Part shown: positions 19,343-28,543 of the stretch, one piece after another | Layout of the letters: every line of letters begins with the position of its first letter | Position numbering within the stretch: position 1 is the first letter of the stretch | NCBI RefSeq assembly: GCF_019303495.1 | Contig: NZ_JAEVFI010000011.1 | Coordinates: 59,440 to 123,439 of the forward strand | DNA: 64,000 nucleotides | DNA from: Streptomyces sp. JJ66 | Lineage (GTDB): Bacteria > Actinomycetota > Actinomycetes > Streptomycetales > Streptomycetaceae | Reading direction: 5' to 3' | The notes under the pieces: model-generated | Seen by the model: the letters and a program-made list of their open reading frames with translations, nothing else | What the model was told of the DNA's origin: nothing | Database searches by the model: none | Position numbers and translations under genes: made by a program

Positions 19343-19648
19343 TTACTTGGCCTTCTCGAGGATCTCGACGACGCGCCAGCGCTTGGTGGCGGACAGCGGC
19401 CGGGTCTCCATCAGGAGAACGCGGTCGCCGACACCGGCGGCGTTCTGCTCGTCGTGCGCCTTGAGCTTGTTGGTACGGCGGATGACCTTGCCGTACAGCG
19501 CGTGCTTGACGCGGTCCTCGACGGCGACGACGACGGTCTTGTCCATCTTGTCGCTGACGACCAGACCCTCGCGGGTCTTGCGGAAGCCGCGCTGCTCGTT
19601 GCCCGCGGCGGAGCCGCTGTTGTTCTCAGTCACATTCGTCTCGCTCAT
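19343..19648 (-). CDS. rpsQ: 30S ribosomal protein S17
   Basis: 101 aa. The OB-fold core [20 protein letters not shown] is preceded by a polar 20-residue N-terminal extension ([14 protein letters not shown]). Last gene of the S10 block; its ATG overlaps the rpmC stop. Confidence 0.97.
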   Translation of the reverse strand: MSETNVTENNSGSAAGNEQRGFRKTREGLVVSDKMDKTVVVAVEDRVKHALYGKVIRRTNKLKAHDEQNAAGVGDRVLLMETRPLSATKRWRVVEILEKAK

Positions 19649-19872
19649 CAGGCGCTCTCCACCGTCTCGATGCCGAGCTCGCGCTCCCGCATCAGGGTGT
19701 AGATCCGGGCGATGTCCTTGCGGACGGCCTTCAGCCGGCTGTTGTTCTCCAGCTGACCGGTAGCCGCCTGGAAGCGGAGCTTGAACAGCTCCTCCTTGGC
19801 GTCGCGCAGCTTTCCAACGAGCTCCTCGTTGTTCAGCTCACGCAGCTCGCTGGCCTTGGTACCGGCCGCCAT
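19648..19872 (-). CDS. rpmC: 50S ribosomal protein L29
   Basis: 74 aa from ATG 19872 ([20 protein letters not shown]), a two-helix protein at the exit tunnel that helps dock SRP and trigger factor. Start overlaps the rplP stop as TGATG. A GTG one codon earlier is possible. Confidence 0.96.
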   Translation of the reverse strand: MAAGTKASELRELNNEELVGKLRDAKEELFKLRFQAATGQLENNSRLKAVRKDIARIYTLMRERELGIETVESA

Positions 19873-20291
19873 CACGACTCACCTGCCTCGCGCCGCACGA
19901 TCCGGCACTTCATCGGAAGCTTGTGAGCAGCGCGGGTAAGCGCCTCACGAGCAATCTTCTCGTTCGGGTAGGACAGCTCGAACATCACCCGGCCGGGCTT
20001 GACGTTCGCGACCCACCACTCCGGCGAACCCTTACCGGAACCCATGCGGGTCTCGGCGGGCTTCTTGGTCAGCGGACGGTCCGGGTAGATGTTGATCCAG
20101 ACCTTGCCACCACGCTTGATGTGACGCGTCATGGCGATACGAGCGGCCTCGATCTGCCGGTTCGTCACGTAGGCGGGCGTCACGGCCTGGATGCCGAACT
20201 CGCCGAACGCGACCTCGGTACCGCCCTTGGCCATTCCGGACCGCTTGGGGTGGTGCTGCTTGCGGTGCTTGACCCTGCGGGGGATCAGCAT
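19872..20291 (-). CDS. rplP: 50S ribosomal protein L16
   Basis: 139 aa ([20 protein letters not shown]). Contains [20 protein letters not shown] and the conserved loop [20 protein letters not shown]. Essential for organising the A-site region of 23S rRNA. Five bases after the rpsC stop. Confidence 0.97.
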   Translation of the reverse strand: MLIPRRVKHRKQHHPKRSGMAKGGTEVAFGEFGIQAVTPAYVTNRQIEAARIAMTRHIKRGGKVWINIYPDRPLTKKPAETRMGSGKGSPEWWVANVKPGRVMFELSYPNEKIAREALTRAAHKLPMKCRIVRREAGES

Positions 20292-20296
20292 GGCGG

Positions 20297-21124
20297 TCAG
20301 GCCTCCTGTCCGGTGCTCTCAGCCGGAGCGGCGGCGGCAGGCGCCTCGGCCTTGGGGGCCTCGGCGGCAGCCTGCTGCTGCTGCGGCTTGCGGCCACGGC
20401 GCTCGCCGCCACCGCCACCCCGGCGCGGACGGTCGCTGCCGCCACGGGAGGGACGGTTACCGGCGCGCGCGGCGGCGTTCTCGGCACGGACCTCGGCGAT
20501 GTTCTTCACGTCGCCCTTGTAGATCCACACCTTGACGCCGATGCGGCCGAAGGTGGTCTTGGCCTCGAAGAAGCCGTAGTCGACATTCGCGCGGAGCGTG
20601 TGCAGCGGCACCCGGCCCTCGCGGTAGAACTCCGAGCGCGACATCTCAGCACCGCCGAGACGGCCGCCGCACTGGATCTTGATGCCCTTGGCCCCGGCCT
20701 TCATCGTCGACTGCATGCTCTTGCGCATGGCGCGACGGAAGGAGACGCGGGAGGACAGCTGCTCGGCGACGGCCTGGGCCACCAGCTGAGCGTCCAGCTC
20801 CGGGTTCTTCACCTCAAGGATGTTGAACTGGATCTGCTTGCCGGTGAGCTTCTCCAGCTTGCCCCGGATGCGCTCCGCCTCGGCGCCACGGCGGCCGATG
20901 ACGATGCCCGGACGCGCGGTGTGCACGTCCACGCGCACGCGGTCGCGGGTGCGCTCGATCTCCACCTTGGAGATGCCGGCCCGCTCCATGCCCTGCGTGA
21001 GCAGGCGGCGGATCTCGACGTCTTCCTTGATGTAGTCCTTGTAGAGCTTGTCGGCGTACCAGCGGGACTTGAAGTCCGTGGTGATGCCGAGGCGGAACCC
21101 GTGCGGGTTAACCTTCTGGCCCAT
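20297..21124 (-). CDS. rpsC: 30S ribosomal protein S3
   Basis: 275 aa. KH domain with [21 protein letters not shown]-terminal S3 domain with [21 protein letters not shown] 60-residue extension rich in Arg/Gly then Gln/Ala/Pro ([20 protein letters not shown]) follows, as in other streptomycetes. Part of the mRNA entry channel. Start overlaps the rplV stop (TAATG). Confidence 0.97.
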   Translation of the reverse strand: MGQKVNPHGFRLGITTDFKSRWYADKLYKDYIKEDVEIRRLLTQGMERAGISKVEIERTRDRVRVDVHTARPGIVIGRRGAEAERIRGKLEKLTGKQIQFNILEVKNPELDAQLVAQAVAEQLSSRVSFRRAMRKSMQSTMKAGAKGIKIQCGGRLGGAEMSRSEFYREGRVPLHTLRANVDYGFFEAKTTFGRIGVKVWIYKGDVKNIAEVRAENAAARAGNRPSRGGSDRPRRGGGGGERRGRKPQQQQAAAEAPKAEAPAAAAPAESTGQEA

Positions 21125-21471
21125 TACCGGGTCCCTTCCTTGGCTCCGACGACCACCGTGATGTGGCTGGTCCGCTTGCGAATCCGGTAGGCGCGACCCT
21201 GGGCGCGCGGACGGAAACGCTTCAGGGTCGGGCCCTCATCGACGTAAGCCTCCTTGACGAACAGGGTGCTGGCGTCGGTGTGGTCGTAGTTGTGCGCGGC
21301 GTTGGCGATGGCGCTGTCGAGCACCTTGCCTACCGGCACGCTCGCGGCCTGCGGAGTGAAACGCAGGACCGCCTGAGCCTCCGTGGCGTCCATGCCACGG
21401 ACAAGGTCCACCACCCGGCGGGCCTTCATGGGCGTGACGCGCACATAGCGCGCCTGGGCCCTGGCTTCCAT
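21124..21471 (-). CDS. rplV: 50S ribosomal protein L22
   Basis: 115 aa from ATG 21471 ([20 protein letters not shown]) behind GAAGGG; an upstream ATG at 21495 would add eight residues. Its extended loop lines the exit tunnel, where macrolide resistance mutations arise. Conserved C-terminal [17 protein letters not shown]. Confidence 0.97.
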   Translation of the reverse strand: MEARAQARYVRVTPMKARRVVDLVRGMDATEAQAVLRFTPQAASVPVGKVLDSAIANAAHNYDHTDASTLFVKEAYVDEGPTLKRFRPRAQGRAYRIRKRTSHITVVVGAKEGTR

Positions 21472-21514
21472 GGTTGTCCCTTCGGTGTCAGTCATAGTCG
21501 TTGCACTCCGCCGA

Positions 21515-21796
21515 TCAGCGACGACGCGACTTGCGGTCGTCCTTCACGTGGCCGCGGAAGGTGCGGGTCGGCGCGAACTCGCCGAGCTTGTGGCCGACCA
21601 TCGACTCGGTGACGAACACCGGGACGTGCTTGCGGCCGTCGTGCACCGCGATCGTGTGGCCGAGCATGGCCGGGACGATCATCGAGCGGCGGGACCAGGT
21701 CTTGATGACGTTCTTGGAGCCTGCGTCGTTCTGCGTGTCCACCTTCTTGATCAGGTGGTCGTCGACGAAGGGCCCCTTCTTGAGACTGCGCGGCAT
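21515..21796 (-). CDS. rpsS: 30S ribosomal protein S19
   Basis: 93 aa from ATG 21796 ([20 protein letters not shown]), with [20 protein letters not shown] and [20 protein letters not shown]. Head protein near the A site. 14 bp after rplB. Confidence 0.97.
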   Translation of the reverse strand: MPRSLKKGPFVDDHLIKKVDTQNDAGSKNVIKTWSRRSMIVPAMLGHTIAVHDGRKHVPVFVTESMVGHKLGEFAPTRTFRGHVKDDRKSRRR

Positions 21797-21810
21797 CGAA
21801 AACCCGCCTC

Positions 21811-22647
21811 CTAGCGCTTCTTGTTCGTCTTGCGGCGGCGGACGATGTACTTGTTGCTGGCCTTCTTCGGCGAGCGCGTACGTCCTTCCTTCTGACCCCA
21901 CGGGGACACCGGGTGGCGTCCACCGGAGGTCCGGCCCTCACCACCACCGTGCGGGTGGTCGATCGGGTTCATCACGACGCCGCGGACGGTCGGGCGGACG
22001 CCCAGCCAGCGCTTGCGGCCCGCCTTGCCCCAGTTGATGTTCGACTGCTCGGCGTTGCCGACCTCGCCGACGGTGGCGCGGCAGCGGACGTCAACCAGGC
22101 GGATCTCACCGGACGGCATGCGCAGGTGGGCCATGGAGCCCTCCCGCGCCAGCAGCTGCACGGCGGCACCCGCGGAGCGGGCGAACTTCGCGCCGCCGCC
22201 GGGCCGCAGCTCGATGGCGTGGATGGTCGTACCGACCGGGATGTTGCGCAGCGGCAGGTTGTTGCCCGGCTTGATGTCGGCCCCGGGGCCGTTCTCCACC
22301 CGGTCGCCCTGCTGGATGCCGCGCGGCGCGAGGATGTAGCGCTTCTCGCCGTCGGCGTAGTGCAGCAGCGCGATGCGCGCGGTGCGGTTGGGGTCGTACT
22401 CGATGTGCGCGACCTTGGCCGGCACGCCGTCCTTGTCGTGCCGACGGAAGTCGATCACGCGGTAGGCGCGCTTGTGGCCACCGCCCTGGTGGCGGACGGT
22501 CACACGACCGGCGTTGTTACGGCCGCCCTTGCTGTGCAGCGGGCGGACCAGCGACTTCTCCGGCGTGGACCGCGTGATCTCGACGAAGTCGGCGACGCTG
22601 GCGCCACGACGGCCAGGAGTCGTCGGCTTGTACTTGCGGATACCCAT
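21811..22647 (-). CDS. rplB: 50S ribosomal protein L2
   Basis: 278 aa. Full L2 with the peptidyl-transferase-proximal loop [20 protein letters not shown], containing the invariant His, and the N-terminal OB-like domain [20 protein letters not shown]. Basic tail [11 protein letters not shown]. Confidence 0.98.
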   Translation of the reverse strand: MGIRKYKPTTPGRRGASVADFVEITRSTPEKSLVRPLHSKGGRNNAGRVTVRHQGGGHKRAYRVIDFRRHDKDGVPAKVAHIEYDPNRTARIALLHYADGEKRYILAPRGIQQGDRVENGPGADIKPGNNLPLRNIPVGTTIHAIELRPGGGAKFARSAGAAVQLLAREGSMAHLRMPSGEIRLVDVRCRATVGEVGNAEQSNINWGKAGRKRWLGVRPTVRGVVMNPIDHPHGGGEGRTSGGRHPVSPWGQKEGRTRSPKKASNKYIVRRRKTNKKR

Positions 22648-22686
22648 TTCTCAGTCCTCGTCCGATATCGGACGACTCGACCTCCG

Positions 22687-23019
22687 TTAGGAGACCGGGC
22701 CGCCGAAGATGTCGATACGGTCGCCCTCGGCGAGGGTCACGATGGCGCGCTTGGTGTCGGCGCGCTTGCCGTAGCCGGTGCGGGTGCGCTTGCGCTTGCC
22801 CTGCCGGTTGATCGTGTTGACCCCGGTGACCTTGACCGAGAAGACCGCCTCGACGGCCTGCTTGATCTGGGTCTTGTTGGCACGCGGGTGGACGATGAAC
22901 GTGTACTTGTTCTCGTCCAGCAGCGCGTAGCTCTTCTCCGAGACCACGGGCTTGAGCAGGATGTCCCGGTGGTCCGTGAACGTCGCGCTGGTCACCGCGG
23001 TGGTGGTTGCCTCGCTCAT
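22687..23019 (-). CDS. rplW: 50S ribosomal protein L23
   Basis: 110 aa. Exit-tunnel protein that docks trigger factor and SRP. Conserved [20 protein letters not shown] and [23 protein letters not shown] overlaps the rplD stop (TGATG). Confidence 0.97.
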   Translation of the reverse strand: MSEATTTAVTSATFTDHRDILLKPVVSEKSYALLDENKYTFIVHPRANKTQIKQAVEAVFSVKVTGVNTINRQGKRKRTRTGYGKRADTKRAIVTLAEGDRIDIFGGPVS

Positions 23020-23702
23020 CAGGCGTCGCTCCCTTCAGAGCCGTTCAGCTCGGCCTCGGAAGCGGTGGCCTTGGCGGCCTTGGCGGGCCCGGCGACGAAG
23101 GCGTCGTAGGCGGCCTTGGTGAAGACCACGTCGTCGGAGACGAGCACGTCGTACGTGTTCAGCTGGCCCGGCTCCAGGATGTGCACCTGGGGCAGGTTGC
23201 GGGCGGACAGCCACGCGGCCTCGTCGGACCGGTCGGCGACCAGGAGCACGTTCTTGCGCTCGGTCAGCTTGCCGAACAGGGTCTTGGCGGCCTTGGTGGA
23301 CACGTCGCCTTCGACCACGCCGGAGACGACGTGGACGCGGTTGTGGCGGGCCCGGTCGGAGAGGGCACCGCGCAGGGCGGCGGCCTTCATCTTCTTCGGG
23401 GTCCGCTGGGAGTAGTCACGCGGCACGGGACCGTGCACGACGCCACCGCCGGCGAACTGCGGCGCCCGGATCGAACCCTGGCGCGCGCGGCCGGTGCCCT
23501 TCTGGCGGTACGGCTTCTTGCCACCGCCGCGGACCTCGCCACGGGACTTGGTCTTGTGCGTGCCCTGGCGGGCAGCGGCCAGCTGGGCGACGACGACCTG
23601 GTGGATCAGCGGAACGCTGACCTTCGCGTCGAAGATCTCCGCGGGGAGCTCGACGGTCCCGGCCTTGTCGCCTGCCGGCGAAAGGATGTCAATGGTGCTC
23701 AT
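23019..23702 (-). CDS. rplD: 50S ribosomal protein L4
   Basis: 227 aa from ATG 23702 ([20 protein letters not shown]). The tunnel loop [19 protein letters not shown] is well conserved. The frame is open upstream to 23801 but those residues overlap rplC and are not L4-like. In enterics L4 autoregulates the S10 operon; no such leader is recognised here. Confidence 0.97.
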   Translation of the reverse strand: MSTIDILSPAGDKAGTVELPAEIFDAKVSVPLIHQVVVAQLAAARQGTHKTKSRGEVRGGGKKPYRQKGTGRARQGSIRAPQFAGGGVVHGPVPRDYSQRTPKKMKAAALRGALSDRARHNRVHVVSGVVEGDVSTKAAKTLFGKLTERKNVLLVADRSDEAAWLSARNLPQVHILEPGQLNTYDVLVSDDVVFTKAAYDAFVAGPAKAAKATASEAELNGSEGSDA

Positions 23703-23706
23703 TACC

Positions 23707-24351
23707 TCAGGCCCCCTTGGCCGCAGTACGGACCAGGACGAGGCCGCCGTTCGGACCGGGGACGGCGCCCTTGATGAGCAGCAGTCCCTTCTCCGCGTCA
23801 ACGGCGTGGACGGTCAGGTTCTGGGTGGTGACCCGCTCGTTACCCATGCGGCCCGCCATCTTCATACCCTTGAAGACGCGGCCGGGGGTGGCGCAGCCGC
23901 CGATGGAGCCCGGCTTGCGGTGCACGCGGTGCGCGCCGTGGGACGCCTTGCCGCCGTGGAAGCCGTGCCGCTTCATGACACCGGCGGTGCCCTTGCCCTT
24001 GGACTTGCCGGTCACGTCCACCTTGATGCCGGAGTCGAACACCTCAGCGGTGATCTCCTGGCCCAGGGTGTACTCGGACGCGTCCTCGGTACGGATCTCC
24101 ACGAGGTGGCGCCGGGGCGTGACGTCGGCCTGGGCGAAGTGGCCCTTGAGGGGCTTGTTCACCTTGCGCGGGTCGATCTCGCCGAAGGCGATCTGGACGG
24201 CGCCGTAGCCGTCACGGTCTGCGGTGCGCACCTGGGTGACGACACACGGCCCGGCCTTGACGACGGTCACTGGGACGACACGGTTGTTCTCGTCCCAGAC
24301 CTGGGTCATGCCGAGCTTCTCGCCCAGGAGGCCCTTGATCTGCTTAGCCAT
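23707..24351 (-). CDS. rplC: 50S ribosomal protein L3
   Basis: 214 aa from ATG 24351 ([20 protein letters not shown]). Early 50S assembly protein with [20 protein letters not shown] and the tip [20 protein letters not shown] reaching toward the peptidyl-transferase centre. Confidence 0.97.
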   Translation of the reverse strand: MAKQIKGLLGEKLGMTQVWDENNRVVPVTVVKAGPCVVTQVRTADRDGYGAVQIAFGEIDPRKVNKPLKGHFAQADVTPRRHLVEIRTEDASEYTLGQEITAEVFDSGIKVDVTGKSKGKGTAGVMKRHGFHGGKASHGAHRVHRKPGSIGGCATPGRVFKGMKMAGRMGNERVTTQNLTVHAVDAEKGLLLIKGAVPGPNGGLVLVRTAAKGA

Positions 24352-24364
24352 CTTCCCGCACCCC

Positions 24365-24673
24365 TCAGAGCTTGATCTCGATGTCAACGCCGGCCGGGAG
24401 GTCCAGGCGCATCAGCGAGTCAACGGTCTTGGGCGTCGGGTCGAGGATGTCGATCAGACGCTTGTGGGTGCGCATCTCGAAGTGCTCGCGCGAGTCCTTG
24501 TACTTGTGCGGCGACTTGATGACGCAGTACACGTTCTTCTCAGTGGGCAGCGGCACCGGGCCTGCGACCGACGCACCGGTGCGGGTCACCGTCTCGACGA
24601 TCTTCTTCGCCGAGTTGTCGATGACCTCGTGGTCGTAGGCCTTGAGCCGGATGCGGATCTTCTGTCCCGCCAT
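24365..24673 (-). CDS. rpsJ: 30S ribosomal protein S10
   Basis: 102 aa from ATG 24673 ([20 protein letters not shown]), with [20 protein letters not shown] and [13 protein letters not shown]. First gene of the S10 operon; also the NusB partner in antitermination. About 650 bp without an evident gene precede it. Confidence 0.97.
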   Translation of the reverse strand: MAGQKIRIRLKAYDHEVIDNSAKKIVETVTRTGASVAGPVPLPTEKNVYCVIKSPHKYKDSREHFEMRTHKRLIDILDPTPKTVDSLMRLDLPAGVDIEIKL

Positions 24674-25320
24674 GGCTACTTCGTAGTCCTGTCTCTCGTA
24701 ACGCTCTGGAACCCGGCGGCTTCCTCGGCCCCCTGCCCGCGACCTCCGACCCACGCGGTCGGGCGTGTCGCAACCCCTCTCGTACGTCACCGCTCACGCG
24801 GAACCCTCGATGGGGAGGAGCCGGGGGAAAGAGACCCACCGGGTGCCTGGTTAAAAGCCCCTCCCGCGCTTCCCGGAAGATTCCCGTACTTCCGCCCCTG
24901 ACGAGGGGCGACGAATACGTGGGACTCGCTTCCAGTCCTCCCGGCGGGAGGCGCACGGCATCGGCACTCAACCGAGCAACCGGAACAGTGTGCCATACAG
25001 GACAGAGGGGTTGCCAATCGGCCCGGGGTGGCCCTCCCCACCCGCCCCGACCCCTGCCGGAGGCAGGCCCGCCCCGCGCCCGCCCGCCACCCGGCGGCGG
25101 GCGGGGGCCGCCGGTGGCGGGGCGGGGTGGCCGGGGGCCGGGGGCGAAGGGGCGGGGGGCCGGGGTCGAAGCGACGAGGCCGAGGGCGCCACCCCCGGAG
25201 GGCGGGAGCATGGCCGTCCTGCCTGGCCGCTACACCTCCGCGCAGCTGTGCCCTCGTCGCGGACGGAACCGTGCGCGACAGTCCAGAGGCGGCAACGGGT
25301 TCACCCGGCCCCGCAGCGCC
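24674..25320 (-). promoter_or_regulatory. Upstream region of the S10 operon
   Basis: 647 bp with no convincing gene on either strand. It holds a perfect 7-bp hairpin (24893-24910, loop GACG), a second palindrome TTCCCGGAA near 24870, and a run of seven G-blocks on the plus strand (25119-25165). A minus-strand TTGGCA near 25012 could be a -35 element, but no good -10 follows, so the promoter is not placed. The leader of the S10 mRNA must lie here. Confidence 0.45.
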
Positions 25321-26574
25321 TCACGGCTCCGCCCTCAAGAAGCCAGCGGCACTTTTCACAGGCTCACCGGCTCGGGGTTCCTCCGGTCCCGGGTCCCCGC
25401 TCCCGGGTTCCTCCGGCAACCGCAGGTCGGTACACCCCTCCCGCCGTACCTGATCCTGCGCGAACGCGGTGACGTACTCACGCAGCAACTCCCGCGCGTT
25501 CTGCTCCTCCGCCTCGGACAATCGTTTGCGCCCCTCGCTCTCCTCTTCTTCCAACTCCGGGAAGTAGGACTCGCCCCAGCCAGCGGCGTAGGCGGTAGTC
25601 TCGCCGTCACAATCGGCGACGGCCCATGCCTGGCTGTGCCCCAGGTACGGTTCTCCCGGGTCATCGTGCCCCGTGAGCAGCCGGAGAGGCGACTGCTGCA
25701 CACCGAGCGCCCCGGCCAGGTGACCACGCCACGTGGTGAGCTCCACCAGCGCTTCCCCCACGCCCCGGTGGTCGTTTCCAGCGGCAGCCCCCTGCCCGCC
25801 CTCGTCCGGCGCGAACAGAGTGCACCGCCCGATCACTCCGCCCTCGGCTATGGCCATGCGCACCGTGCCTTCCCGGCCCTCAGCGGGCACACGGGCAGTG
25901 GCGAGGGCATCGCAAGCGGTGCCCTTGGTCTCAGCCCGGGCCACGTAGGTCCCCGGGTCCGGAAGTTCATCCTGGGACGGCACGGTCAGCGGTTCGCCCC
26001 CGCATTCGAACTTCTCCGCGACCATGTTGGCCATGCGGACCGCGAGCCGCAGCGTGGCCGCCCGTTCGGCATCGCTCTCGATCGAGTCCACCTGAGTCTC
26101 CACCAGCAGTCTGGAGCGATCCCCCGCTGAATCCTCCCGAGCACCCGGACACGTGGGCATCAGGTACACCCTGTGGTGGCGTCCCTCCACACCGGGCAGC
26201 TCACCCGGCAGCAGGGCAAGAGGCGCGTAAGCCAAGCCGTAAAGAGGTACGCGAATCGGAACATCTGCTTCGGCGCGGTACGCCGTCACCCTCACAACGG
26301 CACGGTTCTCCTCATTTCCCAGCCAGCACTGGTACGTCCCTTCCTCCTCATCGAAGGACTCGCGCTGCGTCTCGAACGACTCCTCCGTGCGCACCGTGTC
26401 AAGGTCATCCCACGACAGCTCGCCCCCGCACGCCTGGCGCACCACCCACCATTCCTTCATGTGGCCACCCCACCCCGGGAGCACCCCCACGAACAACAAG
26501 ATCGACACACACAGAAGGGGCAACCACCACTTCTGATTCCGCCGAGCCCAGTCCCCGCCCTCTTCTTCACTCAC
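25321..26574 (-). CDS. Membrane-anchored extracytoplasmic protein, unknown function
   Basis: 417 aa from GTG 26574 (MSEEEGGDWARRNQKWWLPL). A short acidic cytoplasmic end is followed by one transmembrane helix (about 17-36, LPLLCVSILLFVGVLPGW). A large exported region with paired Cys follows (QACGGELSW, YQCWLGN, KFECGG, GTACDALA, DCDGETTAY), plus a Glu-rich helical stretch and a Pro/Glu tail. The internal KFECGG and GTACDALA segments loosely resemble streptomycete proteins found beside type VII effectors. A longer in-frame start (26661) is less likely. Same strand as the lipoprotein genes. Confidence 0.75.
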   Translation of the reverse strand: MSEEEGGDWARRNQKWWLPLLCVSILLFVGVLPGWGGHMKEWWVVRQACGGELSWDDLDTVRTEESFETQRESFDEEEGTYQCWLGNEENRAVVRVTAYRAEADVPIRVPLYGLAYAPLALLPGELPGVEGRHHRVYLMPTCPGAREDSAGDRSRLLVETQVDSIESDAERAATLRLAVRMANMVAEKFECGGEPLTVPSQDELPDPGTYVARAETKGTACDALATARVPAEGREGTVRMAIAEGGVIGRCTLFAPDEGGQGAAAGNDHRGVGEALVELTTWRGHLAGALGVQQSPLRLLTGHDDPGEPYLGHSQAWAVADCDGETTAYAAGWGESYFPELEEEESEGRKRLSEAEEQNARELLREYVTAFAQDQVRREGCTDLRLPEEPGSGDPGPEEPRAGEPVKSAAGFLRAEP

Positions 26575-26791
26575 TCCGGTATCACTTTCTCCCCAGCGCG
26601 ATCCCCACACCCGCCCACCTACTCGCCTATCGTGCCACACTGCGCTCGCCCGCAAAGTCACATTTTTACGTGCAGGAGGAGATCACGACAGCGGTGTTCA
26701 CCACTGCCAAATTCACAGCTTTCTCAAAGTGCTCCACCCTGAAGCCCCTCTCCCGAATCTTAGGCCCCTAGCAGGCTATAGCGCCTCGCCA

Positions 26792-27319
26792 TTACTTCAC
26801 AGAGGGGCACTCCAGTTCCTGCAGAGCTCCAGCCATGTAGTCCACAAGGAACCGGGATACATCAGCAGGCGGAGCAGTGCGCGGGGTCCCGTACGGCGGC
26901 GCCAGGCTTACTTTTCCGATGACATAGGGCCGTTCCGCAAGACCACACTTGGCGATAATCACCGCATCGTCGCTATCGACTCCTCCTTTTCCTGTGAATT
27001 CTAGAGCAATATCTTCCCCATTGTTGAATTTTTCCGAATATTCTTCGAGGGGATGGTGGAATTTTTTTTCCCGGCTGAAGGTGATGCGAACCTCTGGATC
27101 GCCGTCAACCTCCAACGTGCAGTTATCCCACTGCACCGGCAGCGCGTGCCCTCTTTGCGTGAGCTCCTCTCCATCGGTCAGAAGCGCACGGACCACTTCC
27201 TCCCGCATCGGCACGCCACACACCCGGTCCGGAACCGCGTATTTGTCATCCTCGAATGCACAACTCGTTATACCGGGCAGCGAAAAAAGTGCCATCGCCC
27301 ACCCCGCTCTGCGCTTCAT
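26792..27319 (-). CDS. Lipoprotein, paralogue A of a tandem family
   Basis: 175 aa. Signal peptide with lipobox GITSC (lipidated Cys at about 20). The mature part shares long stretches with the 28001-28543 protein: YAVPD/E-VCGVP, the EKFHHP/EKFYDP turn, AxCGLxERPYVI and the C-terminal VDYMAGALQEL. Four Cys suggest two disulfides. Function unknown; its place beside the WXG100-like genes suggests an immunity or secretion-accessory role, which is inference. Lower GC than the ribosomal genes. Confidence 0.8.
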   Translation of the reverse strand: MKRRAGWAMALFSLPGITSCAFEDDKYAVPDRVCGVPMREEVVRALLTDGEELTQRGHALPVQWDNCTLEVDGDPEVRITFSREKKFHHPLEEYSEKFNNGEDIALEFTGKGGVDSDDAVIIAKCGLAERPYVIGKVSLAPPYGTPRTAPPADVSRFLVDYMAGALQELECPSVK

Positions 27320-27385
27320 GTTCGCCTGTCTCCAGCCTTCCCAGTGAAGCGACTGAATAGCCCAAGAGTTCCGCCCACCTGTAGC

Positions 27386-27997
27386 CTACTGGGCCGCAGG
27401 GCTCGTTTCCTCTCCGAGGCTTCCCTCAGCGCCGCACTGGAGCTTCTTCCAAGCGGCATGAGTAAACTGCACTGTGAATTCTTCGATGTACTCACGCCGC
27501 TCCACCATACCCTCCGTCGGCGTTTCCCAGAAACGGGTGTCCACAATGAAGTATTTATCGAGCAGACCTGCACATTCAGCAATCACCATCGCACTATCAT
27601 CGCCGAATGCTGCTTTCCCCGGAAAAGGCAACCGCTCCACCACTTCCCGGTTTTTGAGTTTTTTCTTCGCCGGGTCATGAAAATAATTTACTGCCGGACT
27701 GAAAGTGAGATGAGCATCCAGTTTATCCTTAATTCCGATGAGGCAGGTGTCGCGAACACTGGGAAGCCCTGGACCTGCTTCTTCAAATTCCTCACCGTCT
27801 TGAAGTGGTGCAGGGAATAGATTCTGATCCATAGTGACACCACAAACAGAAACCGGTTCCTCAGGCTGCCGATTTTCACCACAGCCAGTCGCGAAGTTGG
27901 CCGAAAACAACACCACCAGGATGCCAGTTGTAAAATTCCGAGTATGCCAATTCCGGCTGGAAACCGCTTCCACCGCACCATGCGAGCCATAGCGCAC
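27386..27997 (-). CDS. Lipoprotein, diverged paralogue B
   Basis: 203 aa from GTG 27997, chosen because GGAG lies 9 nt upstream and the gene follows the previous stop by 3 bp. A GTG at 27973 would shorten the n-region. Signal segment NFTTGILVVLFSANFATGC, lipidated Cys39. The mature part keeps the VCGV start, a FSPAVNYFHDP turn like the paralogues' EKFYDP, and IAECAGL, but is otherwise diverged. Same operon as the two flanking lipoproteins. Confidence 0.75.
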   Translation of the reverse strand: MRYGSHGAVEAVSSRNWHTRNFTTGILVVLFSANFATGCGENRQPEEPVSVCGVTMDQNLFPAPLQDGEEFEEAGPGLPSVRDTCLIGIKDKLDAHLTFSPAVNYFHDPAKKKLKNREVVERLPFPGKAAFGDDSAMVIAECAGLLDKYFIVDTRFWETPTEGMVERREYIEEFTVQFTHAAWKKLQCGAEGSLGEETSPAAQ

Positions 27998-28000
27998 TGG

Positions 28001-28543
28001 TCATGACTCCGCAGAGGGGCAGTTCAGTTCCTGCAGAGCTCCGGCCATGTAGTCCACGGCGAAACGCTCCAAGTCACTTCGAGGAGCAGAGGCGGTTACT
28101 CCGCCCGGAGGGGGAACCTGTATATGGGTGATAACGTAGGGGCGTTCAGGCAGTCCACACTCGGCGATAATTATCGCATAATCATCATCCAGTGCGCCAG
28201 AACCAGTAAAACTCAGAGGAATATTCTCACCGTTGTGAAAATTTCTCGAATATTCATGCAACGGGTCATAAAACTTTTCTTCCTTACTGAAGGAAAATCT
28301 GACCGCTGGCCTATCGTCTACCAGCAGGCCACAGATGTTGTACTTCTCCGGCAACGACTCACCGTACTGAACTAGCTTTGCTCCGCTCGGCAGGACAGCG
28401 CGGACGACGCCCTCACGCAACGGCACACCACACACGTACTCTGGTACGGCGTACTGCTCGTCTCCACGCGAACAACCGGAGACCCCTACCAGAAGGGCCA
28501 GAAACAGTAGCCCGCTCGCACTCCTACGCTCCGCTGAGATCAC
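28001..28543 (-). CDS. Lipoprotein, paralogue C of the tandem family
   Basis: 180 aa. Signal peptide LLFLALLVGVSGC with a clear lipobox (Cys at about 24). Highly similar to the 26792-27319 product along its length. GTG start overlaps the stop of the 744-aa upstream gene by four bases (GTGA), showing tight coupling and supporting a functional link with it. No catalytic motif seen. Confidence 0.8.
   Translation of the reverse strand: MISAERRSASGLLFLALLVGVSGCSRGDEQYAVPEYVCGVPLREGVVRAVLPSGAKLVQYGESLPEKYNICGLLVDDRPAVRFSFSKEEKFYDPLHEYSRNFHNGENIPLSFTGSGALDDDYAIIIAECGLPERPYVITHIQVPPPGGVTASAPRSDLERFAVDYMAGALQELNCPSAES

Noticed and set aside
27688..27990. Alternative frame starting MARMVRWKRFPAGIGILGIL, which resembles a signal peptide
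   Set aside because: The overlapping frame has a proper lipobox (FATGC39), a ribosome site and similarity to neighbouring lipoproteins; this one ends in non-conserved sequence.
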